A DNA stretch of 64,000 bases from Ulota crispa (GCA_963920765.1 OY987242.1:35798002-35862001), one strand, 5' to 3'. Positions 49,132 through 61,458 are shown, counted from the first letter of the stretch. The notes: generated by a model from the sequence alone, not told the origin. Translations and numbers: made by a program.

Positions 49132-50045
49132 TTAACCCTTTAGAGACCACCGAACCATATTTTGGTTCGAGAGAGTAGTTTTTGGCCTATATAGTAAAAT
49201 TGCTCAACAATTTAGAAAATGATCTTGAAGAACGCTTGTGATCACAAGAATTTTGCATCCAACCCAAAAAACAACAATAGAATTGGACATGGGAGTTGAT
49301 AAATAATGGTGTTTATACATCATAGCCTCAAAATACGTATCCATATTTGGTCAAAGATGCATCAAAGCAACAACACAATACATCAAACTTCCAAGAAGAA
49401 TGCCACATTTCAATTGTGCAATCTTTAAAAACTTCAAATTGCTCAAGGAATATGCTTGTATTGTTTCTCTATACGGTAGTTGTAGAATTGTACTATTTGA
49501 GAATCCATTGAGATGATGCTATCAATTAATTTTTTAGAAGTTCATCCTACATTTATGGCCAATTCTTGATTGCTTTCACCGATCAAATTTTTTGTAACAA
49601 TTATCAAATTCCTTGTAGAGCCATTTTAGGATAGCAAAGAAAATGGGATTTTTGACCCTTTTTGTCCACTTAGCTACACCTTGTGATTGCTATTTTTATC
49701 TATTTTGAGTGAAACTAGTCTTGTTGGAAAGGTGGGAAACTCTACTTTCTAGAAATGTAAGGCTCTTCTCAATCAAAGCTTGCATGAAGCGCTAACATTC
49801 AATACCACACAAGCATGAAAAATTAGAGATTTTGCGTATATGGCTCACTCAATCATTATAATATTTCACCTCCAAAGGTAAATCTAGCTGAAATTTTGAT
49901 GCATTACAACAAACAAGGTGCTCTTCACATTTGTACGATTGGATTATTCAAATTGGGTCCATATTTGATTCAAATGCACATCTAATCTTATTGCCCCCGT
50001 TTCTAGTGGATTTTGGGAAAATGTGTGTGGTCTTTAAAGGGTTAA
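49132..50045. mobile_element. TTAA-flanked element, separate subfamily
   Basis: TTAA is at 49132-49135 and 50042-50045. The ends CCCTTTAGAGACCAC and GTGGTCTTTAAAGGG are inverted repeats. The interior is not similar to family A. Confidence 0.7.
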
Positions 50046-50971
50046 ACTAGATTTGAAGGTATCAGATTCAGTCTGAGCTACTAAGATTTATTCCCTTGTA
50101 AATTCTCTCTCTAAGGTGAGGGCACATGTACCACAAAATACGTTGCAAGCACAATTTTAGGTGATCACCTAAAACCTTCAGAAGTCCCAAAATGTACTCT
50201 TTTCCCCAATTTAACAAATATGATGTTCTAATGAAAAAGCTTAGCTAGGAGGCAAACCATTTTTTTTACTTTTGTTTGTAAAAAAAACTAAACTTTTTCA
50301 TTGGGTTTTGTTCAATTGTAACCTCCTCTACAGTTTTAAGCAAAATCAAGATCTTTGAGTCCAAAATCTGAATTCAAAATTTTCAAATTCAGCTTTTTCA
50401 TGGTAAAAATTTAAAACTTACCCGAAGGGGGTGTGCATATATCAAACCTACGTTGTGTCATACCAATTCCTTGTTTTTTGTTGAAGCACATGGGATATTT
50501 TCTTATATTTACGATGTAGTGTACTATTTTTCGGTTTTTGTATAATTTGAACAAAATTTAGTTGGTAGTTCCAAAACTCAACAAGCTTTTTTGCAATTTG
50601 AACCGGCTAACAACACACTAAATATCGGTTCTCCGTAGACAGAAGTTAAAGTACATATATTGATGTGGGCCAAAGTGGAAAAGCTTTGATTTTCACCTTG
50701 TCAAAAAAAATACAAGTTTAGGTATATACCATCTAGGGATTGAATTTGGAAATTTTGAATTCAAATTTGGATTTAGGAACTGTGCTTTTGTCTAGAACAA
50801 TGAAGAACAAGATACAATTGAACAACGTGAAATAGGGGGCAAATTATTACTTTTACCCTTTTTTGTAATAAAAGCTGAGTTTTTTTCATATTGGCCCTAC
50901 ATTGACAAATGTGTAGTGAACTAAGCCCTTCATAAAGAATTCTTATTGTTGAAATCAATTTTGCACCTGCA

Positions 50972-51289
50972 TAAGGTAGGAACACCCATAAGCGTTAGTG
51001 TCCCCATAACTATCACCTTTGAAATCTTGGAAAATTTGTGGAAATGAATAGATGTAATTACAAGGATGTACAAAATGTGAACATGAAACCTTAGTGTTGG
51101 TTATGGGTGCAATGGCAGTTCACTCTTTAAAAATTCACAACTTATTCTCATAGTATCCAAATAATTCATTCGAAAGTGCAAACTTATTATTTTTCTATTC
51201 CTAACATGATCCTATCATTTGCTAGTTGTTTATTAATGTTCATCATGTTCAAAACCCTTAAATTGACACTTATGGGTGCTCCTACCTTA
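50972..51289. mobile_element. TA-flanked MITE, AGGTAGG family, 318 bp
   Basis: TA plus AGGTAGGAACACCCATAA mirrors TTATGGGTGCTCCTACCT plus TA. The copy at 62755-63072 has the same 318-bp length and highly similar sequence throughout, which points to relatively recent movement. Confidence 0.8.
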
Positions 51290-51325
51290 CTTGTTGTTTT
51301 GATGGGTTCTACTTCAAAAACAAAC

Positions 51326-52071
51326 TTAACCCTTTAATGTAGTTGAGACCAATTTTTGGCTTTTGGATAATTGAATGTTAATGTGGAAGTGGAATAACAC
51401 TGTTTTTCATCCTAGATTCCGTTGAGACATACATAACGCAGTCTAGTACATGTGCATGGTTAGCTTTTGCATTGCACAATGTTCACACAAGGGTCCCACT
51501 TGCCAATTGAGTAGTAAAGATGCACCATTGTGTAGTGTAATTGAAGTTTTGAGGGTCTTTTTACCAAAACTTAGTGCGAGCTCTTAAGATGATGTGTTTT
51601 AAGTTTGAGCTTAACTAGCAATAGAAAGTTTACCAAATCTAGTTTCTTCTTGTATTTTGAAAATTTGAAAATTGTAAGTTTTGAAAAATATATTATTATC
51701 ACAAGTTCAACACTTGTCACCATGGGATGGCTACTTTTTAAGGTTTTACTAATGTGGGAAGAAAAATTCCACCATGATGATCTTCATTGTGAATCGCATC
51801 CATGGTAAAAAAAATGTCACAATTGATTACATTTTGTAATTGGTATGAATTTTTTTAACATTTGTTTCAAAACATTACAATAATTTCAAATTTTCACCAA
51901 AATCTATGAAAAAATTCTATACATGTAGTATGCACATACCTTCTTCTATTGAGATTGTAAAGTTGAATTTTGATGTTAATTACATTACCAAAATCACTTT
52001 TAGAACATGATTGTAATTCCATAGAAAATCCATGGTTGTAGGCCCATCTTTTAAGAGTTAAGATGTATATC
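51326..52071. mobile_element. Possible TTAA element with diverged ends
   Basis: TTAA with CCCTTTAATGTAG at 51326 and CATCTTTTAAGAG with TTAA at 52068-52071 could be a 746-bp unit. The ends match only loosely. Confidence 0.35.
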
Positions 52072-52079
52072 ACTACAAG

Positions 52080-52270
52080 TATATCTTACACGTGCTTCTA
52101 ACCGTGTTTCTCTCATAATTTCTTGTGATATTTTAGGTAACTTTTTACCCTTCCTTTTCCAACCTTTTTGCTTCCTCACCTTGAATTTCAAATTTTGGGT
52201 GAACGGCAGATACACTCAGACACCCAATACTTTATAAATGAGATTGAGATATTGAAAACAACCCACAAAT
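52080..52270 (-). mobile_element. Helitron-like fragment, copy 3 (inverted)
   Basis: The reverse complement matches the bodies at 24444 and 45405 (AAAGTATTGGGTGTCTGAG, CACCCAAAATTTGAAATTCA). The 5' terminus is not preserved. Confidence 0.35.
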
Positions 52271-52855
52271 GATCAAGGAATCAAAACAATCTACTAGCAT
52301 CTCCCTCTACTTTCAATAGTCCATCCTAATCGAATTTTTATATCGTTAAGGTTAAGGTCTTTGCTTAGAGTGAATGTAGGTAGTGCAATTAAAAAGCGTT
52401 TTGTGTACTTAGAAGGGGCTGTGTTCAAGTAAATTGTTTGGAATGAAGTCATGTCACAAACAAGAAGATTGTATCAAATAGAGCAAAGAAATCAAGACTT
52501 TCATGAGATGAATCAATAATAACTTTTGTGTTAGATTCATTCCTTCTTTCTGCCTCCACGTGCAAAAAGTGCTAAGGTTAAACAACTTTTAAAATGCTTA
52601 AAACTAAAACTTTCATTTTGGTTTACAAGAGTTGCTATAAATTCAAAAGAATGAATGCCCCTCAGGATTTTCATACAACTTCCAAGAGTTGCATAAACTC
52701 ATCAAGAACTTCCAATCTTCATATTTCTTATTCCATGCCTATAATATGTGCATTAATTTCAACAAAGTACGTTTTCATCGATTCAGTAATTTCTAAAAGG
52801 CTTGATGTACGCTATTAACCAAGATTAAAAGTGTTATTTGTATTGTTACAAGCAT

Positions 52856-53174
52856 TAGGAAAAATATGGGGTCCATAAGGCCTTTATAAATAAATCTGGC
52901 CCTCCATATGTATTGTTCCCGATGTAGGGAACCAGCTCCTCCCAAAGGCTAGAAAAAATTATATAAAAAAAATCTGAAAATTCAAAAAAAAAAGTTTTAG
53001 AAAAAAATAAGCAACTTTTTTAATTTTGATTTTTTTTAATAAAAAATCTCAAAAAAGCTGAGGTGGCATCAATGATACCACCTCAGCCTGCGCATGATTT
53101 TATTGGGAACCGGATTCCCATGACTAGGGACCCCCCCAAACTCAGGGCCTTATTGGGGCCCCATATATTTCCTA
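52856..53174. mobile_element. MITE family E, intact copy
   Basis: TAGGAAAAATATGGGG mirrors CCCCATATATTTCCTA. A strong internal hairpin, GAGGTGGCATCAATGATACC and CACCTC, lies near 53062. The 319 bp match the two separated ends at 4725 and 6266. Confidence 0.65.
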
Positions 53175-54234
53175 TTGCAGTTTCATCATGTAGAAGATGG
53201 TGTTAATATCAAGAGCCAATTCTATATAAAGACAAATACATATACAAAGATCAAGCTATTGTCATTATGAATAAAAGAATTTTATGTGAATTCAAGGTTG
53301 GAGATTTTAGACCATTATGTGTGAAAGTTAGTACAAAATTAAAAGGAGAACTAGACCCACAATTTAACTAATAACAATGTAATCCAAACCCATAGGTGGT
53401 GGGAACATCAAATGGCACTACCATTTTCCCTTCACTTGTATTACAAACAGTGTCTATAGAATAGAAATCTAGAACACAAATCTTTTTAAACCTAAATTAT
53501 AGGCTTTACTATGTCCCTTTAGCTATTGAAAGTTTAAGTGTAATTGTTTAACACAAAACCTTTGGAATCCAATTGATTCAATAATTATCAAGAGAGTATG
53601 TCACCGGTGTCCACAAATCAATTACATATGAAGGGATACACCACTATGAGTGTCAAACCAACAGCACATGAATCTATACTTTGACTCCTAAACGCTGGGT
53701 TGGTCACCACAATTGCCCCTTTACAATTGCTCTACATTGATGTGGCAAGTGCCCACCCATTATATTTCTATTTCCAAAAGTTGGTGCATATTAACCTCAT
53801 GAAAATTGCAAGATAGGCAACATGGGACTTAACACTGTTGTGTCTCTAAATTTTCTCACAATTTGGGTTACCTAAATAAATGTGTTGTTTTTTTTTTTGC
53901 CTTCCATGATAGACCATATCTTCATGATCAATTCTTGAAAAATCAAATGAAAAATGGATTTTCTCCATCTCAGTAACTAGCAAATGTTTCTTGTCCGCCT
54001 TGTCATTTAAGGGCTAATGGAAACATAGAAGCTCTTATGTACCTACATTGAATACATGTTTGCAAATAGAAGAGCATAACAGAAACATAGAAGCTCTTAT
54101 GTACTTACATTGAATACATATTTACAAATAGAAGAGCATATAGACATGAAGACATAGAGACAAGTGAGCTCAAGAGTTGGACAAATTACAGAGCATGCAT
54201 ATTTTTGTACAAAGGTGTGTTCAAATGCATTATG
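53175..54234. other. AT-rich DNA, no gene recognised
   Basis: No exon is supported. A short tandem duplication (AACAGAAACATAGAAGCTCT unit) lies at about 54015-54135. Confidence 0.4.
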
Positions 54235-54648
54235 TACTCCCTCTATCCCTCTAAAAATGTCCAAATCAGACACATTTTTTGCAGCACTAAAAAGCTCCTT
54301 TTTGCTAATTTCAGACATTGAAAAAGCATTTGTCATGTTCAATGATTTCATGGGGGTAAGTTAAGCACTTAGGGAGCATTCTTCTCCTAGCAAGCTTGGC
54401 CTTGCGATACCATTGTTGCTACTAATCTTTAAATCATCAATAGTGAGAAGCTAGCAACATGCACAAATATGGTACTTTTTGCATAGAATTTGGGTACCCA
54501 AATGACAACATCAAATGTAAAAAATTTGTATACATTTGGTAGATAGTATATTGATTTTAGAATGCATGTGTCACTAGCACAAAGACTGAAAACAGTTAAT
54601 CCTTCACAAAGAAGCTTTTGGTACGCTTTTAGAGGAACAGAGGGATTA
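54235..54648. mobile_element. Stowaway-like MITE (TA-flanked)
   Basis: TA plus CTCCCTCTATCCCTCTAAAA on the left pairs with TTTTAGAGGAACAGAGGGAT plus TA on the right (414 bp). The terminus fits the Stowaway consensus CTCCCTC. The right end is somewhat decayed. Confidence 0.65.
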
Positions 54649-55224
54649 AATCATACTTAGTCACGGGAGTACACTACCTAAAGAGTTGATGTCTTTGCAG
54701 ATAATATCAGTCACTTTGCTAGTAAATATCCATTCGATTGTAGTTCGATGGATTAAGTTGAAATGTAAACAAATTAAGGGGATAGAGTAGAGACTAGAAT
54801 AACAACTGCTTATGCAGAGATTCAAACAAACAACATAAACTAAAAGAGTGTAAGCAAAGCCAGAAGACATTCCCGTATAAGGTATGACAATTTTTCATAC
54901 AGCGCAGCTCATTGGGGATTCTCATGCAACGGGAATTCGCTATACCTCTCATCAAGACTCAAAGGCAAGGTGCCGAACCAACGCATGATATCTCAACTAA
55001 CTAAGCTTATGACCAGACGAAAATCCAAAAGAGGAAAAAATCAGAAGTGCACACAAGGTCATCTATTTTGGGCAAATGCCAAAATATGAGAACGACCTGC
55101 CAGAGAACAGGACGAAGGACAAAGGACAAAGGTTTTGGATTAAGTCGAACAACTGAAGAGGAAAACCTGAAAATAAATTCACCTGAAATATTCACATCCC
55201 TATGCACCAAGCACCGAGCTTGGC

Positions 55225-55303
55225 ATAACCCTTAAACGTCACAGGTTTTCAAAATATAGTGAAAAGTCAGCTGGAGGGGCTTGGTGTGACGTTTAAGGGT
55301 TAA
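55225..55303. mobile_element. 79-bp TTAA-type micro-element beside RopGAP 3' end
   Basis: The ends CCCTTAAACGTCAC and GTGACGTTTAAGGG are perfect 14-bp inverted repeats. The right flank is TTAA (55300-55303) and the left is ATAA, one base off. It is the smallest member of the CCC-ended group in the window and lies about 560 bp past the RopGAP stop codon, probably in or just beyond its 3' untranslated region. Confidence 0.6.
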
Positions 55304-55862
55304 TAGTGAACAAAAAGCTCACTACAGCAAGCGGCTTTCATGAAAGAATGGGTTAAGTTTTCTGGTCCTCGAGAGCAAAGTCGGCCCTGGGGTGGATCAC
55401 CGCCACTTGGCATGTATACCGTATAAAAACTAAGCTATCCAGAACCACTAGTGTACAAGAGTGCCATGATGCGCGGAATCGATACCAGCATCTCGAGATA
55501 TCCTTCACTCCAGCAGCAACAACCTCATTCTACTTCACCCAAAAAGTAAATGCCCAAGTGGCTGTAACTGATGTTTTCAGAAAAGCTGTTGATTTCATCA
55601 ACAGGTACGCTCTTTGTGTCACCTACCTTGCCAATAAGATGGAAATCCATGCAGCAGCGTCAATTTTCTTCATTTCCATTGACTTCACATAAAAACCCAC
55701 CTCAGAAGAAATCTGAAGATTGAGGGCTCACACACTCCGAAGTCAATATCTGGTCCCTGTAAACAACCCCATGTGATCTTCGTGCTGGTTTCAGATACGC
55801 CCCTCAAAAGGGACTGATGAAACTCACCATCGAGAAAAACAGTACAGAAACCATCCAGCGTA
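55304..55862 (-). other. Putative 3' untranslated region of RopGAP
   Basis: Composition stays gene-like after the stop codon, with no further coding similarity. No canonical AATAAA was identified on the minus strand, so the transcript end is not fixed. Confidence 0.4.
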
Positions 55863-58357
55863 TCACCATGCTTCCACCCGCTCAGTTCGTTGATCTATAG
55901 AAGGGGTCATGCGACCACTGGAACCCTTGCCTTTCACGCTGTGCGTTGGAGGGAAGAGCATAAAGGGACTAAAGCCTCCATGTGACTCCTCATTTTTGAA
56001 GGTTTGGCCATTGAGTAAGGAGTTCGGTGGGCTACTATGATCGTGAATGTCCTCGGTGCTGCTCCTGAGGAAAGGGTTGGACTTCTGAGGACCTCCGAAC
56101 ACAGGAGTTGGTTGGCGCTCAACATGGGAACCCCTCAATGACAGAGGATACCGTCCGCTGCCTCGTTCATGACCCATCCAAACACCACTTTGTGAGTTCT
56201 GTGAGCTAGTCCGGTCAAGACCTCGGAGGAGACCCGCAGACGAGTTGTGGGAGGCTTGGGACCATTGACGATCATGGGGGCCGAATGTGCTGGTCCCATA
56301 GACACCATCATTGTTACCCTCAACCCACAGAGCTGCACGATGGTCGTGTTCAGGTTCTTCTGTTTCAGGCAACTCTGGCGATGAAGGGGGTGAATGAGAT
56401 TCAAGCAAAGCAGCCTTCCGGTCCTTCAATGTGCGAAGTATCAGAGTTTTGAGCAGGTTCATTACTTGAACGGCATGCATCAGGGCTGTCAGCGGATCAA
56501 CCATCTGCAGACAATAAACTTATAGAGTAAATAATATTGAACCTTAAAGTCCGCAGAATACCATCAACCTACAAGTATTGACCTTCCTGTCTAATGACCT
56601 CCAAAAGACCATAGTCATTGCAAAAGCAATCAGTACCTGTGTCATGTTGGGAGCAAACACCATAGCAATGTTGCGAGCATTCATCTTGTTGAAAGACTCC
56701 AGCTGAACGACATCGGCCATCAGGTTGATGGCCCAGTCTAAGAGAGCAGCCTCCGTCTGTGGCAACTGCCTGATAAGAGCCAAACTGTCCTTCTCACCAT
56801 GACAAGCAAGGACCTGCTCTGGGCTCAACGAATCTAGTACTCCGGTTGGTAGCTCCCTGAACCATGCCTGCATTCAACAACCATCATTTTGTAACTACAG
56901 GAAACAGACCCGCTTGTAAAATTCACATCCTACACCTATAAATGAAAAGTAGGAAATCCAAGTCCTATTTGATTCACTGTAGGTGAAGGACTGAGACAAG
57001 GAAGTAACGACAAGAAAAACTTTCCAGAGTATCCTTCGAACATTTCATGCAATGAGTGTCACAAACCTTGATCAAGCCAGCTAAGGCATGAATGTCGATG
57101 TCAGGAGGGACAATTCCTCTGTTGAGTTGCTCACGCACATGCTCCTCATGACTATTTTCGGGGTTTATCCTGAAAATACCCTCAGCCTGAATAGGCAATA
57201 CGTTTCTAGTCAAATTGGCTGCATAACCTGGACATTTTTGACACCATACAAAATAGGCAAACAAAATAATTTCCTACAAACTGATGTACGTAATAGATGC
57301 TGAGTCAATCATCTTGCATAGGCGCTCTTTTAACACCCTCTGTGAAGAGAAGGCAGGGGAGGATGACAATTTATGCCAAAATTCTGCGACGAGTCCCACC
57401 TTGAGGCCTTGTTGGTCGTAAAGCTGCTTCTGCAGGAGCAGGAGAATAGTCGGAACCATGTTGCCGTGATTGTCAATGGAGCACTGCATTGACTTCACTG
57501 AGACGCCAAACACATTCTTGCTGCACATCGAGGAGTTCAGTAGTGAGATTCCAACATTGACTTAATAATCGACGTATCAGATCGTTTTCCTACAACTTGT
57601 AACATGTTTTCATCTGCAATAACCTTCAGGCTCCTAGGAATTCGACTATTTAAACATCTGAAAGGCCATTAATAACCAACGAACTGACCAAGGAATTAAT
57701 TGAGAGTTCACGGTTTTGGTTCTCGGCGATTGAACGCTATGAAAGACATTTCAGTGGAAAAGAAGTTGCTGAAACATACAGAAACGGATCTGATATGAAA
57801 AGAAAATGGGAGGGGGAGGGGGAGGACAGAGAAGAAACAAACCTTGCACTAGGAGTTGGCCTAGGCACTTCATGCTCATATTCCTCGGGTAGGCCAAGAA
57901 ATCCATTGTAGCGGTCGAAGGTAACGTGCGCGACATGCTCAACATCTGTTGGCCATCCAATATCCATGTTCATCTTGATTTCCTTTCCCTTTCCTTTCTC
58001 CTTCTCCTTAAGTCTGTCAGTAGCTCTCGCCCTCTCTCCTTCCACAATTTCCACTTCTTCCGCTGTCTGGCAAGTAAGAAGCGACTTCCTAACCGTAGCT
58101 AACACTAGCGCCACCATGGACAACTGCGCTCCCGCTTCTTGCACTTTCGTATTCCTGTCCTTCGGAGAAGATGTGCTGGGTGATAGTTTCGGGCTTGTCT
58201 TCACGTCATCAGCATCTTCATGCACAAGAGGAGAAGCGTGATTACCACTGTATCCCTCTGTGTCAGAATCGGTAAAACACTGCAAAGGCGAGTCGTATTC
58301 TTCACTATCACTGGAAAAATGTCGAGCGCTTCCTTGGGAATGAAGGACCGCAGTCAT
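55863..58357 (-). CDS. RopGAP: CRIB-domain Rho GTPase-activating protein of plants, 542 aa, five exons
   Basis: The protein speeds GTP hydrolysis by ROP (plant Rho) GTPases, switching off their signalling at the plasma membrane in polar growth and cell shape. The exons are 58357-57843, 57520-57400, 57186-57067, 56867-56637 and 56504-55863. All junctions are GT-AG and frame is kept, giving 542 residues. Residues 1-70 are acidic and serine-rich. Residues 79-95 (LSMVALVLATVRKSLL) form a conserved hydrophobic helix of the family. The CRIB motif covers 133-157 (I133, P136, H141, H144, G152, P157). The RhoGAP domain covers about 175-350, with the arginine finger R218 in GIFRIN, KAWFRELP at 252-259, and N326 in FAPNMTQ. 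The tail (about 360-542) is rich in Ser, Pro and His and looks disordered. I do not recognise its end, TERVEAW. The start is the first ATG of the exon holding the conserved part. CRIB and GAP together are the plant RopGAP arrangement. Identity is near certain; the C-terminal exon end is slightly less so. Confidence 0.95.
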
Positions 58358-59620
58358 AGCTTCTGCCCGAAACGACGATCATCGTCAGACTGTTAACGCA
58401 ACTCAACAACGAGCCGGGCTCTGAATTCCATCACATGCTAAAAAAGGTGATAACCAAAAAAACTTTTTGCACCTGCACAAACCAGGCCGGCTCAAAATAA
58501 GCACGATATCCTCAAAATTGTAATTCCACACCGTAACCCTCTCACAACCATACAACGCTGCTTTTCAAACGGCGATTTCTACGGGAACACAACAAAATAC
58601 TCGAAATCTCCTCTGATATTCAGACGGAAAACTTAGAATGCACAAATCCTTCCATTAACGAAACAGCATCCCGCCTCTCACATGGCCACGGCTATTTGCC
58701 ACAATACAGGGATGACAACACATGTACTAAGCAGCATAAAGTTTCTACGCCGATCGTCCTCACATTATCACACATCCGTTCTCCGCCGTTCATATTTCAC
58801 ACCAGAAAAAAGATGCTAAGACGTTTCGCCGTTTCTTAAACCTCTCTTAGCCTTTACCAACACACTTTCTCCCACACAAACTCTCTAATAAGCTCAAAAA
58901 CACTTCAAAACGGCTTAAAACAAAATGGCAATTCTCTGATCATAAAGACAATCGCTTAAAACCACGCGCTTAAGAAGGAAAGGCGCAGGAAACAAAACAA
59001 CATCGCCATATCCTCTTAAAAACGACAAAAACTCCACTAACAAAGTCTCCAAAACTCTGCAACTCTCCACATCAATTCTCTCTCGCAACTACCTTCCACA
59101 AATGGCTCCACAGATTTCCCTCGAACATTAATAAAAACGTTAACAAGTCGGCGCACTACTGGTTTTGCCTACTTTTCAAACTGACTAAAAAACAATATCC
59201 TCGCCTTTCTCTCTCCACATCTATCATAACTTCCCTACAGGAAGAAAGTCACACAAAAACATCGCCAAAGGCGTTTTGGTCTCCAGTAACCATACCTTCG
59301 CACAAATGTCTCCACTTCACGCCACTCGCTTCAAAAAAGCTCTAACAACAATCGATACAATCGAGAAAACATTAGGAAAAAAACAACAACACCGCCGCTC
59401 TCTCTCTCTCGCTTTTCTCTGTTCTCTAAGCTTAGAAAACCTCAACCTCGACCCGATCGAGAGAGGGAAGCAAAAGCAGTAAAGAAGGGCAACAACAACA
59501 AAGGAAGAATCCTGCCGAGCGCGCAGGATTGTAGCGCGCCTCTGTGACGCACGACGGCGACGACAGTCGCGGAACGGAACAGAACGAACGACGACGAAAG
59601 CAAAACGAAAGCTGGAGGGA
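58358..59620 (-). promoter_or_regulatory. RopGAP 5' leader and promoter region
   Basis: About 1.2 kb upstream of the ATG is richer in G+C than intergenic DNA. The minus strand is GA-rich at about 59396-59470 (GAGAGAGAGAG), like other plant leaders. TTTCGGGCAG just before the ATG could be a 3' splice site of a leader intron. Transcription probably starts near 59.4-59.6 kb. No coding frame is supported in it. Confidence 0.5.
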
Positions 59621-59621
59621 G

Positions 59622-59629
59622 TATAAATA
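59622..59629 (+). promoter_or_regulatory. TATA-like box TATAAATA at the RopGAP promoter edge
   Basis: TATAAATA reads on the plus strand, away from RopGAP. On the minus strand it is TATTTATA. It could belong to a divergent transcript or be a bidirectional AT box. No plus-strand gene was recognised to its right. Confidence 0.3.
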
Positions 59630-60877
59630 ACCGGATGTCCTCCGTCGTTCCTCTTACCTACCTACGTTCCCATCCCTCCAGCGTGGCATATAGGGAAGAA
59701 TTACGGGGGTAATTCCGCGGTGGGGGTCTTGAAACCGTAAAAACGGGGAAGGGTTGCGCGGGGTTAGGGCACCTTGCGATCTTCCCGAGCGTTCTATACG
59801 TTCCCACGTGTTCCCTATCTTGGCCCACGTTCGTCATCGTAAGTCGAAACCGTCTTTTCGCACGTCAATCGGCCCTTTCTCTTTAGACACGTGTTGCTGA
59901 ACTGTTGGTTGTACGCCGTCTTTAATTTTTTCCAATTAGTTTTGCTACCCCGACCGGAAGGGAACAATTGGGTGTTAATGTGGGGTGCATAATATTATTC
60001 CATGGCCAGTTATGAAGTTTGGATGGTTGTGAATTTGATAATGTGGTTGACTGTTGTTTCGAGGAACAGTCATTTCTCCGCTGGGAACCAGCGTTCCCAA
60101 AACTGGCTAAATTTAGTTGGATTTCTAAAAAAAGTGCTCTACACGTATGTAGGATTTTTTTTGAAAAATTTGGAAATTTGAGCAAGAAATCATATTTGGA
60201 AAATATCAAATCGCAATTTGCTATTTCCACCCGCTCCAAAACTAGCATCTATCTCCTCCGTCGGCTTCAAAGATGTAACTCTTTAGCTATCTCAAGCATA
60301 CACTTATCATTACAGCAAGCAACATCTCCACCATTGAAATCGCAACCTCCAATTTTCTCTTGCACAAAAAATTACAAGTTGAGGTTAGTGGAGGGGTTAG
60401 TTGGAACAATGGAATTTAATTAGGTTTAGTAGTATACTTGTTGAGGTGTTGATCTCTATTGCAAACTTATAGTGGCGCAGTGCCACTTGTGTACTTGTTG
60501 TTGTGCATTAAATCTTGCAACCCAGCGCTCAATTGCTTATTAATGTTTGGATTAGGTTCAATTGTGCAGGATGTGCATCTGTACGGTTGAATTGCAACAA
60601 AGGGTAAGCATGCTTTGCAATTCTAAAGTTGAACCTTAACTACAACAATCTCTACTAGATTTTGCTTGAACTAGCTAGGAAAATTGAAGCACGGAATTTG
60701 AGGCGGGTGCAACTGCAATTTTTCATTACTTATGTCAATTTTAACCCATATTATTGTGGCTTGTTTTTGTTAATATGCAAATCACTAATAATGCAAAACG
60801 GGTAATCTAGCATATGCAAGATGGGTTCAATTTCCAAATTAGTGACACTATTTGTGACAATGTTTGTTATATAACAT
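59630..60877. other. Intergenic DNA upstream of RopGAP, no gene identified
   Basis: G+C is high up to about 59900 (promoter-like), then falls. A 134-codon plus frame at 60019-60423 is the longest here. Its sequence does not resemble any family I know and it lacks splice or leader context. Confidence 0.4.
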
Positions 60878-61119
60878 TTAACCCTTAAAGGACGGAGTTA
60901 CTATTATACACACTACGTATGGTGTTGTATAACTGGCATTTGCTACCAACAAAAAATTTTAATTTGGGATCTTGACTACCTCACTAGAACAACAATTATC
61001 TATATTCTAACTTCTTTGTTGATCTCAAATGTAATAAAGGTGTGGATGCACTCCAAATACAAGAAAAATACCATGTATTGTACTGGTTGCAAAGAGCTGC
61101 TCGGTTGTTCAAGGGTTAA
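60878..61119. mobile_element. TTAA-flanked piggyBac-like MITE, 242 bp
   Basis: TTAA is at 60878-60881 and 61116-61119, with ends CCCTTAAAGGAC and GTTCAAGGG (imperfect). It is close in size to the element at 22572. Confidence 0.6.
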
Positions 61120-61458
61120 AATTTTGAACTGTAGTTGCCAATATTTTACATATTCCAAAATTGGTTAGCAATTGCAACAAACTGATTAACAAAAAGTAAC
61201 CATCAATAAACTCCACAATTTTCTTCAGGTTTGCAAGTCATATTCTACTTTAGAAAAAAAAATCTAAAATTCTACTTTTTTTCTCTAAGTTATTTGCCGT
61301 GCTCTAACCATTTTTCTTCCATATCGCAATAATAGCTCTTTTTTTCTCACGGTTATAGCCAGTTGGCTAAAAACCCAAAAAAGATTATGGGAACGCTGCT
61401 AGGAACCCTGTTGAGGGCGAGAGTTTGTTAGAATCTTACCTAATTTTGAGATTGGCTA

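Larger units (their letters stand above)
48138..50227. mobile_element. MITE family G, copy 2, split by two TTAA elements
   Basis: The left end AACATCATATTTGTTAA continues after the first insertion as ATTGGGAAAAACAG. The right end is CCCCAATTTAACAAATATGATGTT. Compared with copy 1 at 43865, extra DNA is exactly the two TTAA-bounded units at 48150-49076 and 49132-50045. Confidence 0.65.
48010..50460. repeat. Inverted repeat enclosing three nested elements
   Basis: The left arm (GTTTGATATATGCACACCCC, then AGGAGGTTACAATTGAACAA, to 48137) pairs with the right arm (TTGTTCAATTGTAACCTCC at about 50305 to GGGGGTGTGCATATATCAAA at about 50446). Part of the left arm recurs as a direct copy at about 50720-50830. 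The arms surround MITE G copy 2. Confidence 0.6.

Noticed and set aside
56974..58241. Several frames overlapping RopGAP in other frames and on the plus strand
   Set aside because: They are shadows of the RopGAP exons or read through its introns. The spliced model explains the conserved sequence.
60019..60423. 134-codon plus-strand open frame
   Set aside because: It is the longest frame outside RopGAP but has no recognisable domain, no leader or splice signals, and AT-driven composition. It is most likely chance.
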